Assembly (NCBI GenBank): GCA_016872175.1 | Contig: VHBA01000014.1 | Location: forward strand, 1-49,696 | Source of the DNA: Sphingomonadales bacterium | GTDB lineage: Bacteria > Bacteroidota > Bacteroidia > NS11-12g > UBA955 | Direction: 5' to 3' | Length of the DNA: 49,696 nucleotides | Shown here: positions 1-8,364 of the stretch, in pieces | Layout: every line of letters begins with the position of its first letter | Position numbering within the stretch: the first letter of the stretch is position 1 | Translations under genes and position numbers: made by a program | The notes under the pieces: model-generated | What the model saw: only the letters and a program-made list of their open reading frames with translations | Told to the model about the DNA's origin: nothing | Database searches by the model: none

Positions 1-73
1 CTTCCTGCATCAAAGTATGTACCTTGCTGCGGGCTTTGTCGGTGATGGTGATATCCGCGGTATCGGTGAGCAT
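1..73 (-). CDS. iscA: IscA/HesB-family iron-sulfur carrier, N-terminal fragment cut by the window edge
   Basis: Only the first 24 codons are inside the window, reading leftward from an ATG at 71-73. They translate to MLTDTADITITDKARSKVHT plus LMQE, which resembles the beginning of A-type carriers (an ITDKA segment leading into a helix). The gene starts 6 bases after the iscU stop, so it is the third gene of an iscS-iscU-iscA operon. A-type carriers pass Fe-S clusters from the IscU scaffold to apo-proteins. The conserved cysteines lie outside the window, so the assignment rests on the N-terminus and the operon position. Confidence 0.82.
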   Translation of the reverse strand, partial: MLTDTADITITDKARSKVHTLMQE

Positions 74-79
74 GGTGGT

Positions 80-496
80 TTAGTGATGCGATTTTTCCTC
101 TGCAATGGGCTCCAGGCCTTGCTTTACGCGGTAATCATTAATGGCAGCGCGGATAGCATCTTCAGCCAGCACTGAGCAGTGGATTTTAACGGGTGGCAAA
201 GCAAGTTCTTCCACGATATCCATGTTATCTATGGTGAGTGCCTGGTCTACCGATTTGCCTTTCAACCACTCAGTAGCCAAAGAGGATGAAGCAATGGCAG
301 AACCACAGCCAAACGTTTTGAAACGGGCATCTTCAATCACGCCGGTCTCCGGATTTACCTGAATCTGCAAACGCATTACATCACCACACTCGGGTGCGCC
401 TACCAAACCTGTTCCTACATTGGCACTTGATTTGTCCAAGGTTCCCACGTTGCGGGGGTTGCTGTAGTGGTCTATTACTTTTTCACTGTATGCCAT
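80..496 (-). CDS. iscU: Fe-S cluster assembly scaffold IscU
   Basis: This 138-residue protein has the length and layout of IscU, on which a 2Fe-2S cluster is built from sulfur delivered by IscS. All cluster-site residues are visible: Cys37 and Asp39 in GAPECGDVM, Cys64 in FKTFGCGSAIASSS, and His106-Cys107 in the KIHCS segment. Just before the last cysteine lies LPPVK (residues 100-104), the peptide known to be recognised by the HscA chaperone in classical ISC systems. No hscA or hscB is in this window, so those partners would have to lie elsewhere. The gene follows iscS by 59 bases and has its own -33/-7 promoter in that gap. The length and full residue set make the call near certain. Confidence 0.97.
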   Translation of the reverse strand: MAYSEKVIDHYSNPRNVGTLDKSSANVGTGLVGAPECGDVMRLQIQVNPETGVIEDARFKTFGCGSAIASSSLATEWLKGKSVDQALTIDNMDIVEELALPPVKIHCSVLAEDAIRAAINDYRVKQGLEPIAEEKSHH

Positions 497-523
497 ATCG
501 TTTTGCTTATTGGGATTTCAATA

Positions 524-555
524 CAAAGTTATGTTCTATTTAGAATCTTTCCAAA
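524..555 (-). promoter_or_regulatory. Bacteroidota promoter for iscU
   Basis: On the minus strand TTTG (reverse of 552-555) is followed after 20 bases by TAACTTTG (524-531), matching the TTTG / TAnnTTTG consensus of the Bacteroidota primary sigma factor. The -7 element ends 27 bases before the iscU ATG. The -33 element touches the iscS stop codon, so iscU-iscA can be transcribed without iscS. Confidence 0.6.
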
Positions 556-1767
556 TTAATGTTCTGTCCACTGCACCGATTTCAGATCGATTCCCTCTTT
601 GAACATTTCCCACAATGGGCTCATGTCACGAAGGCGGTTTACGGCGTCAGTCACGCATTTTATGGTAAAATCAATTTCCTCGTCGGTGGTGTAGCGGCTG
701 AGGCCGAAGCGCAGGGAACTGTGTGCCAGTTCGTCATCCAGTCCCAGGCTTTTCAGCACGTAGCTAGGCTCCAGAGAAGCGGAAGTGCAGGCAGATCCTG
801 ATGAAACAGCGATATCCTTGATGGCCATCATGAGACCCTCGCCTTCCACATACTTGAAACTGATGTTGGTGGTATGTGGCAGGCGGTGCTCTTTGGAACC
901 GTTGAGGTAAGACTCCTCCACGGTAAGCAATGCGTTTTCCAATCTGTCGCGCATTTTGATGATTCTCTCGGTATCGGATTGCATTTCCAGGCGTGCAAGC
1001 TCGGCGGCCTTTCCAAAACCTACAATGCCGGGCACATTGAGCGTGCCGCTGCGCATGCCGCGTTCATGTCCGCCACCGTCCATCTGGGCAGTAACCTTCA
1101 CACGCGGATTTTTGCGACGTACATAGAGCGCTCCAATTCCTTTTGGTCCATACATTTTATGGGCGGTAAAGCTCATCAGGTCAATGTTATCGGCAATCAC
1201 ATCCACGGGGATTTTACCCACGGCCTGGGTGGCATCTGAGTGAAATAATACACCTTGCTTTTTACAGGCAGCTGCGATTTCGCGGATGGGTTGCAATACG
1301 CCAATTTCGTTGTTACCAAACATAATGGTCACCAGAATCGTATCGGGGCGGATGGCCTCCTCAACTTGTGCTACTGTCAGCAATCCGTTTTCGGCGGGGT
1401 GCAAATAGGTTATTTCGGCACCCTGCTTTTCAAGGTGCTTGCAGGTATCCAGAATGGCTTTGTGTTCGGTAACCGCGGTAATGATATGCTTGCCTTTTTC
1501 GGCATACATCTCAAAAACGCCTTTCAATGCCAGGTTATTGCTCTCTGTGGCGCCGCTGGTAAAAATGATTTCCTTTTCATTTGCACCAATCAGGGTGGCG
1601 ATTTGCTCACGGGCATAATCCACGGCTTCCTCTGCTTTCCAACCAAACGGGTGGTTGCGGCTGGCGGCATTTCCAAAGTCTTCGGTAAAGAAAGGAATCA
1701 TGGCGTCAAGGGCACGTGGATCCACTTTGGTGGTGGCATTGTTATCGAGATATACTGGCAGTTTCAT
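556..1767 (-). CDS. iscS: Cysteine desulfurase IscS (group I)
   Basis: A 403-residue PLP enzyme that removes sulfur from L-cysteine and hands it to IscU as a persulfide. It opens with [17 protein letters not shown], typical of the family. The PLP lysine lies in [14 protein letters not shown] near residue 206. The active cysteine is in [17 protein letters not shown] near residue 330; this long loop marks the IscS/NifS group I rather than SufS. It is the first gene of the iscS-iscU-iscA set. No iscR repressor gene precedes it: the next gene upstream is the divergent methylmalonyl-CoA epimerase, 108 bases away. The start is supported by a TACTTTTG element 26 bases upstream. Confidence 0.98.
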   Translation of the reverse strand: MKLPVYLDNNATTKVDPRALDAMIPFFTEDFGNAASRNHPFGWKAEEAVDYAREQIATLIGANEKEIIFTSGATESNNLALKGVFEMYAEKGKHIITAVTEHKAILDTCKHLEKQGAEITYLHPAENGLLTVAQVEEAIRPDTILVTIMFGNNEIGVLQPIREIAAACKKQGVLFHSDATQAVGKIPVDVIADNIDLMSFTAHKMYGPKGIGALYVRRKNPRVKVTAQMDGGGHERGMRSGTLNVPGIVGFGKAAELARLEMQSDTERIIKMRDRLENALLTVEESYLNGSKEHRLPHTTNISFKYVEGEGLMMAIKDIAVSSGSACTSASLEPSYVLKSLGLDDELAHSSLRFGLSRYTTDEEIDFTIKCVTDAVNRLRDMSPLWEMFKEGIDLKSVQWTEH

Positions 1768-1793
1768 GTGTTATTTAGACTGATTCTAATTTG

Positions 1794-1801
1794 CAAAAGT
1801 A
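1794..1801 (-). promoter_or_regulatory. -7 element of the iscS promoter
   Basis: The minus strand reads TACTTTTG, a full match to TAnnTTTG, 26 bases before the iscS ATG. No well-spaced TTTG is seen upstream (one lies only 13 bases away), so the -33 half is weak or the promoter is regulated. Confidence 0.45.
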
Positions 1802-1863
1802 ACACCATTCGGACCAAATCTGTTTTACGGCATCATGAATTTTTTCGATGCAATAGGAATGCT

Positions 1864-1871
1864 TTACTTTG
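1864..1871 (+). promoter_or_regulatory. -7-like element just before the epimerase start
   Basis: TTACTTTG matches TAnnTTTG at all but one position and ends only 4 bases before the ATG at 1876. This implies a leaderless transcript. Confidence 0.4.
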
Positions 1872-1875
1872 CTGT

Positions 1876-2277
1876 ATGAAACAAGTGGAACACATTGGCA
1901 TTGCGGTAAAGGATCTGGAAACCTCCATCGCATTGTATACAAAGCTATTGGGGGTAAAACCCTATAAAAAAGAAGAGGTTGCTTCTGAAGGGGTGATGAC
2001 CGTTTTTTTTGATGCCGGCAATACCAAAATAGAACTGCTGGGGGCCACCCGTGAAGACAGTCCTATTGCAAAGTTTATTGAGAAGCGTGGTGAGGGCATC
2101 CATCACATCGCATTTGCGGTAGACAATATCAGGAATAAAATAGCTGAAAAAACAGCCCACGGTTTTGAATTAATTAATTCAGAACCTAAGAATGGAGCTG
2201 ATAATAAATTAATTGCTTTTTTTCATCCTAAAAGTACGGGTAATGTGCTGGTTGAAATCTGTGAGGAGAAGGGGTGA
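1876..2277 (+). CDS. mce: Methylmalonyl-CoA epimerase
   Basis: A 133-residue glyoxalase/VOC-fold protein that interconverts (2S)- and (2R)-methylmalonyl-CoA in the propionyl-CoA to succinyl-CoA route. It begins MKQVEHIGIAVKDLETSIAL; His6 is the expected first metal ligand. A second ligand region is GIHHIAFAVDNI, and the C-terminal VEICEE supplies the expected metal-binding glutamate. The size agrees with bacterial epimerases. The reading frame stays open for more than 600 bases upstream, but that part runs antisense through iscS; the ATG at 1876 begins the family homology and follows a -7 element. The gene diverges from iscS, and no mutase or propionyl-CoA carboxylase gene is nearby. Confidence 0.95.
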   Translation: MKQVEHIGIAVKDLETSIALYTKLLGVKPYKKEEVASEGVMTVFFDAGNTKIELLGATREDSPIAKFIEKRGEGIHHIAFAVDNIRNKIAEKTAHGFELINSEPKNGADNKLIAFFHPKSTGNVLVEICEEKG

Positions 2278-2783
2278 ATTGGTTTATTTATTTATTAGTT
2301 TATTAGTTTATTTGTATAATTGTTTATTGGGTGGTTTTTAGTGAAATAATGAAGGAATTATATGTAATTTAGTTTATTCGTATAATTGTGGTTTTTTTTA
2401 ATGAAAGAATGAAGAAGCGAATTAATGAAATAATTATAAGTAATTTAGTTTATTGGTATAATTGTTTATTTGATAATTTTGTTACAGAATTAGGGATATC
2501 ATTATTATAGGCGATATTTATAGTAGTTTATTGGGCTGTTTTTCATTATATTTAAAATAATGAAGAAGTGAAATAAATGGTATGAGTTTTTTCGTATATT
2601 TTACGAAATAACAATTGTTTTTTTTGTTAAAAAAATAGGTGCGTTTTAAAAATGATTTTTGTGGAATTAATTTGATGTTTATATGGTAACTTGGTATTCA
2701 AATAAAAATTATTCGAAAATACCTAGATAATTTTATTTTTTATCGGTTTTTTGTAAAAACTATTAAACAAATAAACGATTAAA
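2278..2783. other. AT-rich non-coding spacer with internal repeats, bounded by imperfect inverted repeats
   Basis: This 506-base stretch holds no credible coding frame and is far richer in A and T than the genes on either side. An 18-base sequence at 2297-2314 (agtttattagtttatttg) matches the reverse complement of 2768-2785 at 16 of 18 positions. The left copy sits 19 bases after the epimerase stop and the right copy overlaps the LysE stop. Inside are three related direct repeats and several copies of a motif like aaataatgaag. It could be a decayed non-autonomous mobile element or simply a low-complexity spacer. No transposase, RNA gene or DnaA-box cluster was seen. Confidence 0.5.
2304..2470 (+). 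repeat. Three direct copies of an AT-rich repeat
   Basis: Three related copies lie at about 2304-2328, 2364-2389 and 2440-2470. They share the core tagtttatt, one variable base, then gtataattgt. Copies 2 and 3 share an extra gtaatt on the left; copies 1 and 3 share ttatt on the right. Copy starts are about 60 and 76 bases apart, and an aaataatgaag-like sequence lies between copies. Spacing and conservation are too loose for a CRISPR array. Confidence 0.6.
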
Positions 2784-3407
2784 CTATAGCACTACTCTAA
2801 TCATCAAATTAAGGCCCATGATAAACATTACAATAGCTACTGCTTTATCTACTTTTTTGAGCCATTTTTCTTTGATATATTTTTTGAGTAAAGAGGCGCC
2901 TGCGGCGATGCCCACTTCGGTGCTGAAAATGGCCAGTAAGGCGAAGGCACCAAAGATAATTTTCTGCTGTAAACCATAGGCTGATGCAGGGGGAAAAGTG
3001 TATAGTCCAAGCCACCAGGCCGCGTTGGCAGGGTTGAGAATATTAATAACAAACGGTTTTATAAAAAAATCACGGGCGGATTTCAATCCTTTTACTTCCT
3101 TGTTTTCTTCGCCAACCCGGCGTTTTTTTAGCCACATCCATAGCCCCATCATTAGTAGCAACAAGCCACCCAGCAAAGAAATCAAATGCTGGTATTTCTG
3201 CAAAAAATCACTAATGGCGGCCGTAAAACCAATGGCCAGTGACAGGAATATAATATCACCTGATATTACTCCGGAAGCGATGATAACCCCCTTTTTTGTG
3301 CCATGTTGGATACCGGCCTGAATGAGCATAAAAAAAACCACCCCCAGCAGGATGCTCATCATAAAGCCTGCCACCAGGCCATATAGGGCGGGTGCCAGCC
3401 AGGCCAA
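2784..3407 (-). CDS. LysE/RhtB-family amino-acid exporter
   Basis: A 207-residue inner-membrane protein with about six hydrophobic segments, the size and pattern of LysE/RhtB translocators that export amino acids or related metabolites. The N-terminal half (GLVAGFMMSILLGVVFFMLI, then GTKKGVIIASGVISGDIIF) and the central INILNPANAAWW segment, with the helix-breaking NP typical of the family, support the call. The start appears to be TTG at 3405-3407, because the first ATG (codon 16) would remove part of the first membrane helix. That TTG is 2 bases after the stop of the upstream lipoprotein gene, so translation is probably coupled. The substrate cannot be told from sequence. Confidence 0.88.
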   Translation of the reverse strand: MAWLAPALYGLVAGFMMSILLGVVFFMLIQAGIQHGTKKGVIIASGVISGDIIFLSLAIGFTAAISDFLQKYQHLISLLGGLLLLMMGLWMWLKKRRVGEENKEVKGLKSARDFFIKPFVINILNPANAAWWLGLYTFPPASAYGLQQKIIFGAFALLAIFSTEVGIAAGASLLKKYIKEKWLKKVDKAVAIVMFIMGLNLMIRVVL

Positions 3408-3409
3408 GG

Positions 3410-3799
3410 TTAATAGGGTTTCAGGTGTAAAATTAATTCGCTTTGCCGGTTACGGATCCAAAATTGCTTTCGGGTGAGGCGAATGATTTCATAGATATTT
3501 CGGATGCCGTTATCATAATCGATTACGAAATCTTTATCGTTGGTCATGGTGCCCCAAATTCCGTTTATTTTACCGATATCCAGCGTCTCAATCACCGCAT
3601 AATTGCTGGTAAATTCCCATACCCTGTCTTTATAGGCATTCGTAACTTCCTGCTGGTTTTTTTCGGCGTAAGTCACCACCCATTTGCCTTCTATGCGTTC
3701 TTTGCGGCTCCAGGGAGAAAAATAGAGGCCGTCTTTGTATTTTCTACAGGCAGATAAAGTTAACAGAGAAAGGCAGAGGATGGCAAAAATTCGGTTCAT
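3410..3799 (-). CDS. Small lipocalin-like lipoprotein of unknown function
   Basis: The 129-residue product begins MNRIFAILCLSLLTLSACRK: a signal peptide ending in an LSAC lipobox, so it should be a lipid-anchored envelope protein. The mature part (EGKWVVTYAEKN, VWEFTSNYAVIETL, GIWGTMTNDKDFVIDY) alternates short strands with turns, as lipocalin-like proteins of Bacteroidota do, but I do not recognise a named family. The ATG at 3797-3799 is preferred over a TTG three codons upstream because a -7-like element (CAATTTTG, 3806-3813) overlaps that TTG. It is the first gene of a two-gene unit with the LysE exporter, from which no function can be inferred. Confidence 0.8.
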   Translation of the reverse strand: MNRIFAILCLSLLTLSACRKYKDGLYFSPWSRKERIEGKWVVTYAEKNQQEVTNAYKDRVWEFTSNYAVIETLDIGKINGIWGTMTNDKDFVIDYDNGIRNIYEIIRLTRKQFWIRNRQSELILHLKPY

Positions 3800-3805
3800 G
3801 ATGTG

Positions 3806-3813
3806 CAAAATTG
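3806..3813 (-). promoter_or_regulatory. -7-like element of the lipoprotein-LysE unit
   Basis: The minus strand reads CAATTTTG (7 of 8 matches to TAnnTTTG), ending 6 bases before the ATG at 3799. It excludes the longer TTG start. Confidence 0.35.
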
Positions 3814-3834
3814 CGTTATTTGTTTGAATTATGG

Positions 3835-6822
3835 TTAATATATGAAATTCCTTACGATATCAAAGGGGTCGTTCAGATCCAGTTTTACGCGGACAGTGGC
3901 ATATTCATACCACTTGAAAGTGGGATTTACATTTCTGAAATCTGAAAAGGTCTTGCTGTAAAACAGCGGCAGGGTAGCCTCAAAATTGGAACTTTTACCC
4001 ATTCTTGTTGAATAGCTCAAACCACCTGCGTAATGTATTTTTTCTGTTAGGTATGCTGAGAGCGGCACATAGGCTGCATCAAAAAAGATTTGAACCGGTA
4101 AAAATGGTAAAATATGACTGTTCATATTTACACCTGCCACCCATTTATCAGTATTCAGATTGGGAAACATCCGAATTCCATTTGCCCCATTCACCAACAT
4201 CTGGCTCCAGTAGCCATTTCCGGTGCCAAAACGTGCACTGCGCGCCACTGCCATGTGACTGAAGGTTGGGTCGTTGGGCGTAAACTGTGGCGCACTGATG
4301 GGCAATACAAAATTACCAGTGCTGCCACTGTAATTGTGAATCATACCCGATGCATAACCTTTGACCCTTAAACCAATATCTTTTTTTGATTTATTGGGAT
4401 AAGGCACATAGATTTCTGCCGTGGCATTTGCCATTAAAAATTTGCCGTATATCGGTCCGAAGGGTGTTCCAAATTGTGTTTTGGATCCAAACAGCCCATT
4501 ACCACCGCCCATGATATCAAGCCTTGTATTAAACGGCATCAGTTTTTTGCCTGATTCTCTTATCCATGAAATCCTTGCCACATCGGTTTCCCAGGTAGTT
4601 ACCGTCATAGAAACCAGTGTATCAAGTCTGACACGGGTCAGTTCTGTTTCCAGCCTGTTTAACACCCAGGATTTTGAAACCCTAAAATACTGGTTAACTT
4701 TAAATGCCCAGCGGTTATATATGGTGGGATTCCGGTAGGCATACATGGGCAAGAAGCTGAAACGGCGAAAGTTTAATCCAATCTCGGTGAGTGCAAATGG
4801 CCCGCTATGGTGAAAAATATTTCTGCGTAAACCCGCAAAACCCACCACTTCTTTGGACCTTAAGCCATAAAGCGGCGCAACCCAGTATTCCCAGTTGCGG
4901 CGGGGAAATGTTAGGCTTGAAAAGACTAGTCCGGGGGTGTAGCCATCGTGTTTGTTCCACATAAAGAACATGGGAAACACCCAGTGCCTGTTTTGTCCGC
5001 GTGTGTACAAACCGGGAAATCCGAATTTGCCTTTACCCCAGGTTTTGAGGATAGCCCGGCTTGTGGTGGCATCGTTATTGGCCATATTGCTTTCGGGCAA
5101 ATAGCCGCTGGCATTCAGCACAATCTCCTGCATTTTGCCTTTAAGTTCCACCGTGGTATCGGAATGCACCCATATGGTTTCCTTGCGGGTACCGTAGCGC
5201 CACTGCAGTTTAAAGGGCAGTTCGTACGGGGTTTTGTTGTTGATTTTTACCAAATATCCTGTTTTGGATTTATGCACCGACTGAACGGCCACATCAGGGG
5301 CAGGGCCGGAAAGTAATCCATCGAAAAACCAACCCAGTTTTTTGCCACTCACTTCTTCAAACGCAGCCTGAATGTCGGCCGGCAGGGGATGTTTATACTG
5401 CCACTTTCTGAAATAGGTTTTCATGCAACTGTCCATCACCGTGCGCCCCAGGTATTCCTGCAGATAGAGAAAACGCTGTGGGTTGATGGCATAAACTATG
5501 GCACCATAATTAACGCCGGTGTAACTGCGGCTGTGCAGGTGACCGCACTGAAACTGCCCCACATCGTGGGTGAGCCTATACGCTGCATAGTTGCTATTGG
5601 CAGAAAATTTGTCACCGGGTGAATATTCATCAGTGCCTTTGCCTTCGGCTTGCTGCTGGTAGAAGGTATTGATGCTTTCATCCATCCAGGGGTGTTGGCG
5701 CTCCTGGGAGCCCAGCATACCCTGAAACCAGTTGTGTCCCACTTCGTGAATAATAGTACCTTCGGAAGCATCTGCGCAAATGGTAATCATAGGATATTCC
5801 ATACCACCTGCACCTTGCAGGGGACCGATAACAACTGTGCAGTAGCGATACGGATATGAACCTACCCTGCCGGAATAGTATTGCAGGGCTTTATCTATAG
5901 CTGCCAGTATGGATGGACCATTTACTGTTTTCTTTGGTATGTAAAAAGCAAATGTTGTTACTTCAGCACCATTGGGCAAGCTAGTTTTGCCTTTAGCTAC
6001 TTCAAAATCAGGTTTGGCAAACCAGGCAAAGTCACTAACCTGCTTTTGCTTGTATGTAAGGTTTTTACGGCCTGTTCTTTCGGTTGTGTCGCGGCCGATT
6101 ACCAGAGAATCCAGCCAGGTAAATTCTTCAGCATTCTGCAACTCACCAGTGGCTGCTATGCGCCAGTTTGCAGGCACATCCAACGATACCTCATAATCGC
6201 CAAACTCGCTGTAATATTCGCCTTGTTCGGCGTAAGGAAATGCATTCCATCCATTCACATCATAAACGGCAGGTTTTGGATACCACTGGGTTATTGAAAA
6301 TAGGTCGCCGTTGCATCCCATGCGGCTGAACAGCCAGGGAATTTTTACCCGGAAAGGTGTAGCAATGGTGATTTTATCGCCCGTATTCAGTGTTTGCGGC
6401 AACCGCAGATACACAATATCAGGATTGACAGAATCTGCGGTGTAGACGGCAGAAATGCCATTTACCGTAAAGCTCAGACTGTCCAACGCGCCACGCTCTT
6501 CTTCGGTAGCATTAAAAAACTTTTTATTGCCATTGATGATGGACTCTTTTCCATAGGCGGTATGCCTTCCTGAAAAAGCGTTGGGCCAAATATGAAAGGG
6601 GATTCGGTAAATGGCATCAGGGCTGTTATTGGTATATGTAATGGTTTGAAAACACCGCAAAACCTTTTGTTTTTCAACCAATACAGCACGGATTTCATGA
6701 TCTACGCGCTGCTGCCAGGGAGTCTGATTTTTGGAAAGGCTGTTTTGGGCTGATGAAACAACCGGAAGAAAAGCCATTACCGCAGGTAAGAAATACCTCA
6801 CAGGGTTAAAAAAGGTGTGCAT
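3835..6822 (-). CDS. M1-family metallopeptidase with predicted outer-membrane beta-barrel C-terminus
   Basis: A 995-residue secreted protein. The N-terminus is a signal peptide ending near VVSSAQN. Residues about 45-560 form an M1 aminopeptidase-like unit: a GAMEN-like exopeptidase strand (GAGGMEYPMI) and the zinc site HEVGH followed 18 residues later by the third ligand in WMDESINTF. Both zinc histidines and the catalytic glutamate are present. From about residue 620 the sequence changes to aromatic-rich amphipathic strands and ends in NFIY, an aromatic terminus typical of outer-membrane barrels. The ATG at 6820-6822 is chosen because a start six codons upstream would lie inside the promoter -7 element. 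A surface-tethered peptidase is likely. The peptidase call is firm; the barrel is inferred. Confidence 0.9.
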   Translation of the reverse strand: MHTFFNPVRYFLPAVMAFLPVVSSAQNSLSKNQTPWQQRVDHEIRAVLVEKQKVLRCFQTITYTNNSPDAIYRIPFHIWPNAFSGRHTAYGKESIINGNKKFFNATEEERGALDSLSFTVNGISAVYTADSVNPDIVYLRLPQTLNTGDKITIATPFRVKIPWLFSRMGCNGDLFSITQWYPKPAVYDVNGWNAFPYAEQGEYYSEFGDYEVSLDVPANWRIAATGELQNAEEFTWLDSLVIGRDTTERTGRKNLTYKQKQVSDFAWFAKPDFEVAKGKTSLPNGAEVTTFAFYIPKKTVNGPSILAAIDKALQYYSGRVGSYPYRYCTVVIGPLQGAGGMEYPMITICADASEGTIIHEVGHNWFQGMLGSQERQHPWMDESINTFYQQQAEGKGTDEYSPGDKFSANSNYAAYRLTHDVGQFQCGHLHSRSYTGVNYGAIVYAINPQRFLYLQEYLGRTVMDSCMKTYFRKWQYKHPLPADIQAAFEEVSGKKLGWFFDGLLSGPAPDVAVQSVHKSKTGYLVKINNKTPYELPFKLQWRYGTRKETIWVHSDTTVELKGKMQEIVLNASGYLPESNMANNDATTSRAILKTWGKGKFGFPGLYTRGQNRHWVFPMFFMWNKHDGYTPGLVFSSLTFPRRNWEYWVAPLYGLRSKEVVGFAGLRRNIFHHSGPFALTEIGLNFRRFSFLPMYAYRNPTIYNRWAFKVNQYFRVSKSWVLNRLETELTRVRLDTLVSMTVTTWETDVARISWIRESGKKLMPFNTRLDIMGGGNGLFGSKTQFGTPFGPIYGKFLMANATAEIYVPYPNKSKKDIGLRVKGYASGMIHNYSGSTGNFVLPISAPQFTPNDPTFSHMAVARSARFGTGNGYWSQMLVNGANGIRMFPNLNTDKWVAGVNMNSHILPFLPVQIFFDAAYVPLSAYLTEKIHYAGGLSYSTRMGKSSNFEATLPLFYSKTFSDFRNVNPTFKWYEYATVRVKLDLNDPFDIVRNFIY

Positions 6823-6837
6823 TGTATACAAACTGTG

Positions 6838-6867
6838 CAAAAGTATAGGGGCTGTCTGTGAACCAAA
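6838..6867 (-). promoter_or_regulatory. Promoter of the M1 metallopeptidase gene
   Basis: On the minus strand TTTG (reverse of 6864-6867) is followed after 18 bases by TACTTTTG (6838-6845), a complete Bacteroidota promoter. It ends 15 bases before the ATG at 6822. It lies back to back with the promoter of the divergent TPR gene. Confidence 0.65.
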
Positions 6868-6892
6868 CAGGTTTTTCGACCAATCGGCTGAT

Positions 6893-6900
6893 TATTTTTG
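6893..6900 (+). promoter_or_regulatory. -7 element of the TPR-comA unit
   Basis: TATTTTTG matches TAnnTTTG fully and ends 6 bases before the ATG at 6907. It shows that a possible TTG start at 6898 is promoter DNA, not coding. Confidence 0.5.
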
Positions 6901-6906
6901 ACGGCG

Positions 6907-8364
6907 ATGGGATTTTTTCCAAGTGATTGGGACGACGAAGAGCAGGAAGACTTCAGCGGCAACGTAGAAGAACTTGTCCGCGAATTCGAGTCAAACAAAG
7001 ACGCGACGTTCAGTCCGCGGGAGTTGCTGGAGATTTTTCGGTACTACTCCTACAACCAATTAATGACGAGCGACAGCAGTAAGGGATTCATGCTCATGAA
7101 AACCGTGCTGGAGCAGGGCATTGACCAGTTTCCATACATACCTGTTTTTGCCATACACATGGCAGAGGTGCTGATGCGGGAAAAAAATTACCGCATGGCG
7201 CGCCGATATATTGCCAAGGCCCGAGAATACAGCGCCTTTGAGCCTGCTTTGTTCATGGTTGATGCAGCCATATACGGACTGGAAGGCAGAAAAGACAAGG
7301 CCATGGAAATGCTGAAAGAAGGCATGGAACTGGCCGGTGAGGATGAGCAGGCCATGGAGGATTTCCTTGAGTTGCTGATTCATTACGGACAATTTGAACT
7401 GGCGCTGCCGGTGCTGGATAAATGCCTGGATCTGGGCGGAGACATCCATTACATTGTAGAGAAGTGGCTGGGACAGACACATGATAAGGCCAATGTTCGC
7501 GCTTTGCTGCCTATGTTGGAGCGGTTGGTAGACAAAGACCCTTACTCAGAAGAAGCGTGGTACCTGCTTGCCAATGCCTGTGCAGATTTGGAAGATTACC
7601 AACGCGCCATAGAAGCATTTGATTTTGCCATAACCATCAACGAGAATTTTCTGGAAGCCTGGCTGGGCTACATGGAGGCGCTATACGAGCATGAAGATTA
7701 CAAAACCTTCATAAAACATTATAAGGAGCAATCGGAACGATTTCACAAAGGTGCTTTTGATGAACTGAAAGGATTGCTGGCATGGAGCCATTATGAAACC
7801 GGTAAAGTAAAAGAAGCCAGAACCCTATATCACGAGGTGCTGAAAAGCAGCCCTGATGAAAGCGAAAGCTGGTATAGCATGGGCCTTACCTGGCACTACG
7901 AACAGGAATATGCGAAAGCCATTCCCTATCTGGAAAAAGCATGGGAACTGAACCCAACGGAAGCCGATTACGGAATCGTATTGGCAGCGGCCTATTTCGG
8001 AACCCATATGAATGAAAAATGGGAGCCCTTGTACGAAGTGTTGTCTGATGATTTTCCGAATGAAGATGAAGTATGGCTGGATTGGGGTGTGGCGTTACAC
8101 GAAACCGGACAATCGGACAGGGCGCTGGAAATAACCCAGGTGGGTATTAAGCACAATCCCGGCAATACAAAATTGCTTTACCGCATGGCGGCTTTGTGTT
8201 ACCTGACCGGACAACAGGCGGCTGCAATCTACTTATTGGAAACTGCCTTAGCTATTAACGCTGAAGAACATGTACAAATGTTTATTTTTGCACCGGAATT
8301 GAAAAAGGCCGGCAGTTTGCTCAGGTTAATTGCCAAATTTACCAATCCCGGACTGCAAACATGA
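6907..8364 (+). CDS. Cytoplasmic tetratricopeptide-repeat protein
   Basis: The 485-residue product has no signal peptide or membrane helix and begins MGFFPSDWDDEEQEDFSGNV, a very acidic start. From about residue 50 to the end it is a run of 34-residue TPR helix pairs; clear units are AWYLLANACADLEDYQRAIE, SWYSMGLTWHYEQEYAKAIP and KLLYRMAALCYLTGQQAAAI. TPR arrays bind partner proteins, so it is probably an adaptor. I cannot assign a specific role. Its last four bases overlap the start of the phosphosulfolactate-synthase gene, so the two are co-translated and may be linked in function. Confidence 0.88.
   Translation: MGFFPSDWDDEEQEDFSGNVEELVREFESNKDATFSPRELLEIFRYYSYNQLMTSDSSKGFMLMKTVLEQGIDQFPYIPVFAIHMAEVLMREKNYRMARRYIAKAREYSAFEPALFMVDAAIYGLEGRKDKAMEMLKEGMELAGEDEQAMEDFLELLIHYGQFELALPVLDKCLDLGGDIHYIVEKWLGQTHDKANVRALLPMLERLVDKDPYSEEAWYLLANACADLEDYQRAIEAFDFAITINENFLEAWLGYMEALYEHEDYKTFIKHYKEQSERFHKGAFDELKGLLAWSHYETGKVKEARTLYHEVLKSSPDESESWYSMGLTWHYEQEYAKAIPYLEKAWELNPTEADYGIVLAAAYFGTHMNEKWEPLYEVLSDDFPNEDEVWLDWGVALHETGQSDRALEITQVGIKHNPGNTKLLYRMAALCYLTGQQAAAIYLLETALAINAEEHVQMFIFAPELKKAGSLLRLIAKFTNPGLQT

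Noticed and set aside
421-440. Sigma-54-like promoter (tggcac followed by ttg)
   Set aside because: It lies inside iscU on the wrong strand and the -12 part does not match TTGCW; a chance match.
1255-1875. Upstream extension of the epimerase frame by about 200 codons
   Set aside because: It runs antisense through iscS and lacks any family similarity; the epimerase homology begins at the ATG at 1876, right after a -7 element.
2304-2470. Possible CRISPR array in the AT-rich spacer
   Set aside because: Only three loosely matching copies, with unequal spacing and low-complexity spacers, and no cas genes.
2278-2783. Possible replication origin because of AT-richness and repeats
   Set aside because: No DnaA-box cluster and no dnaA or dnaN gene nearby.
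6823-6840. Longer N-terminus (six extra codons) for the M1 peptidase
   Set aside because: The longer start codon overlaps the -7 element, so it would not be in the transcript.
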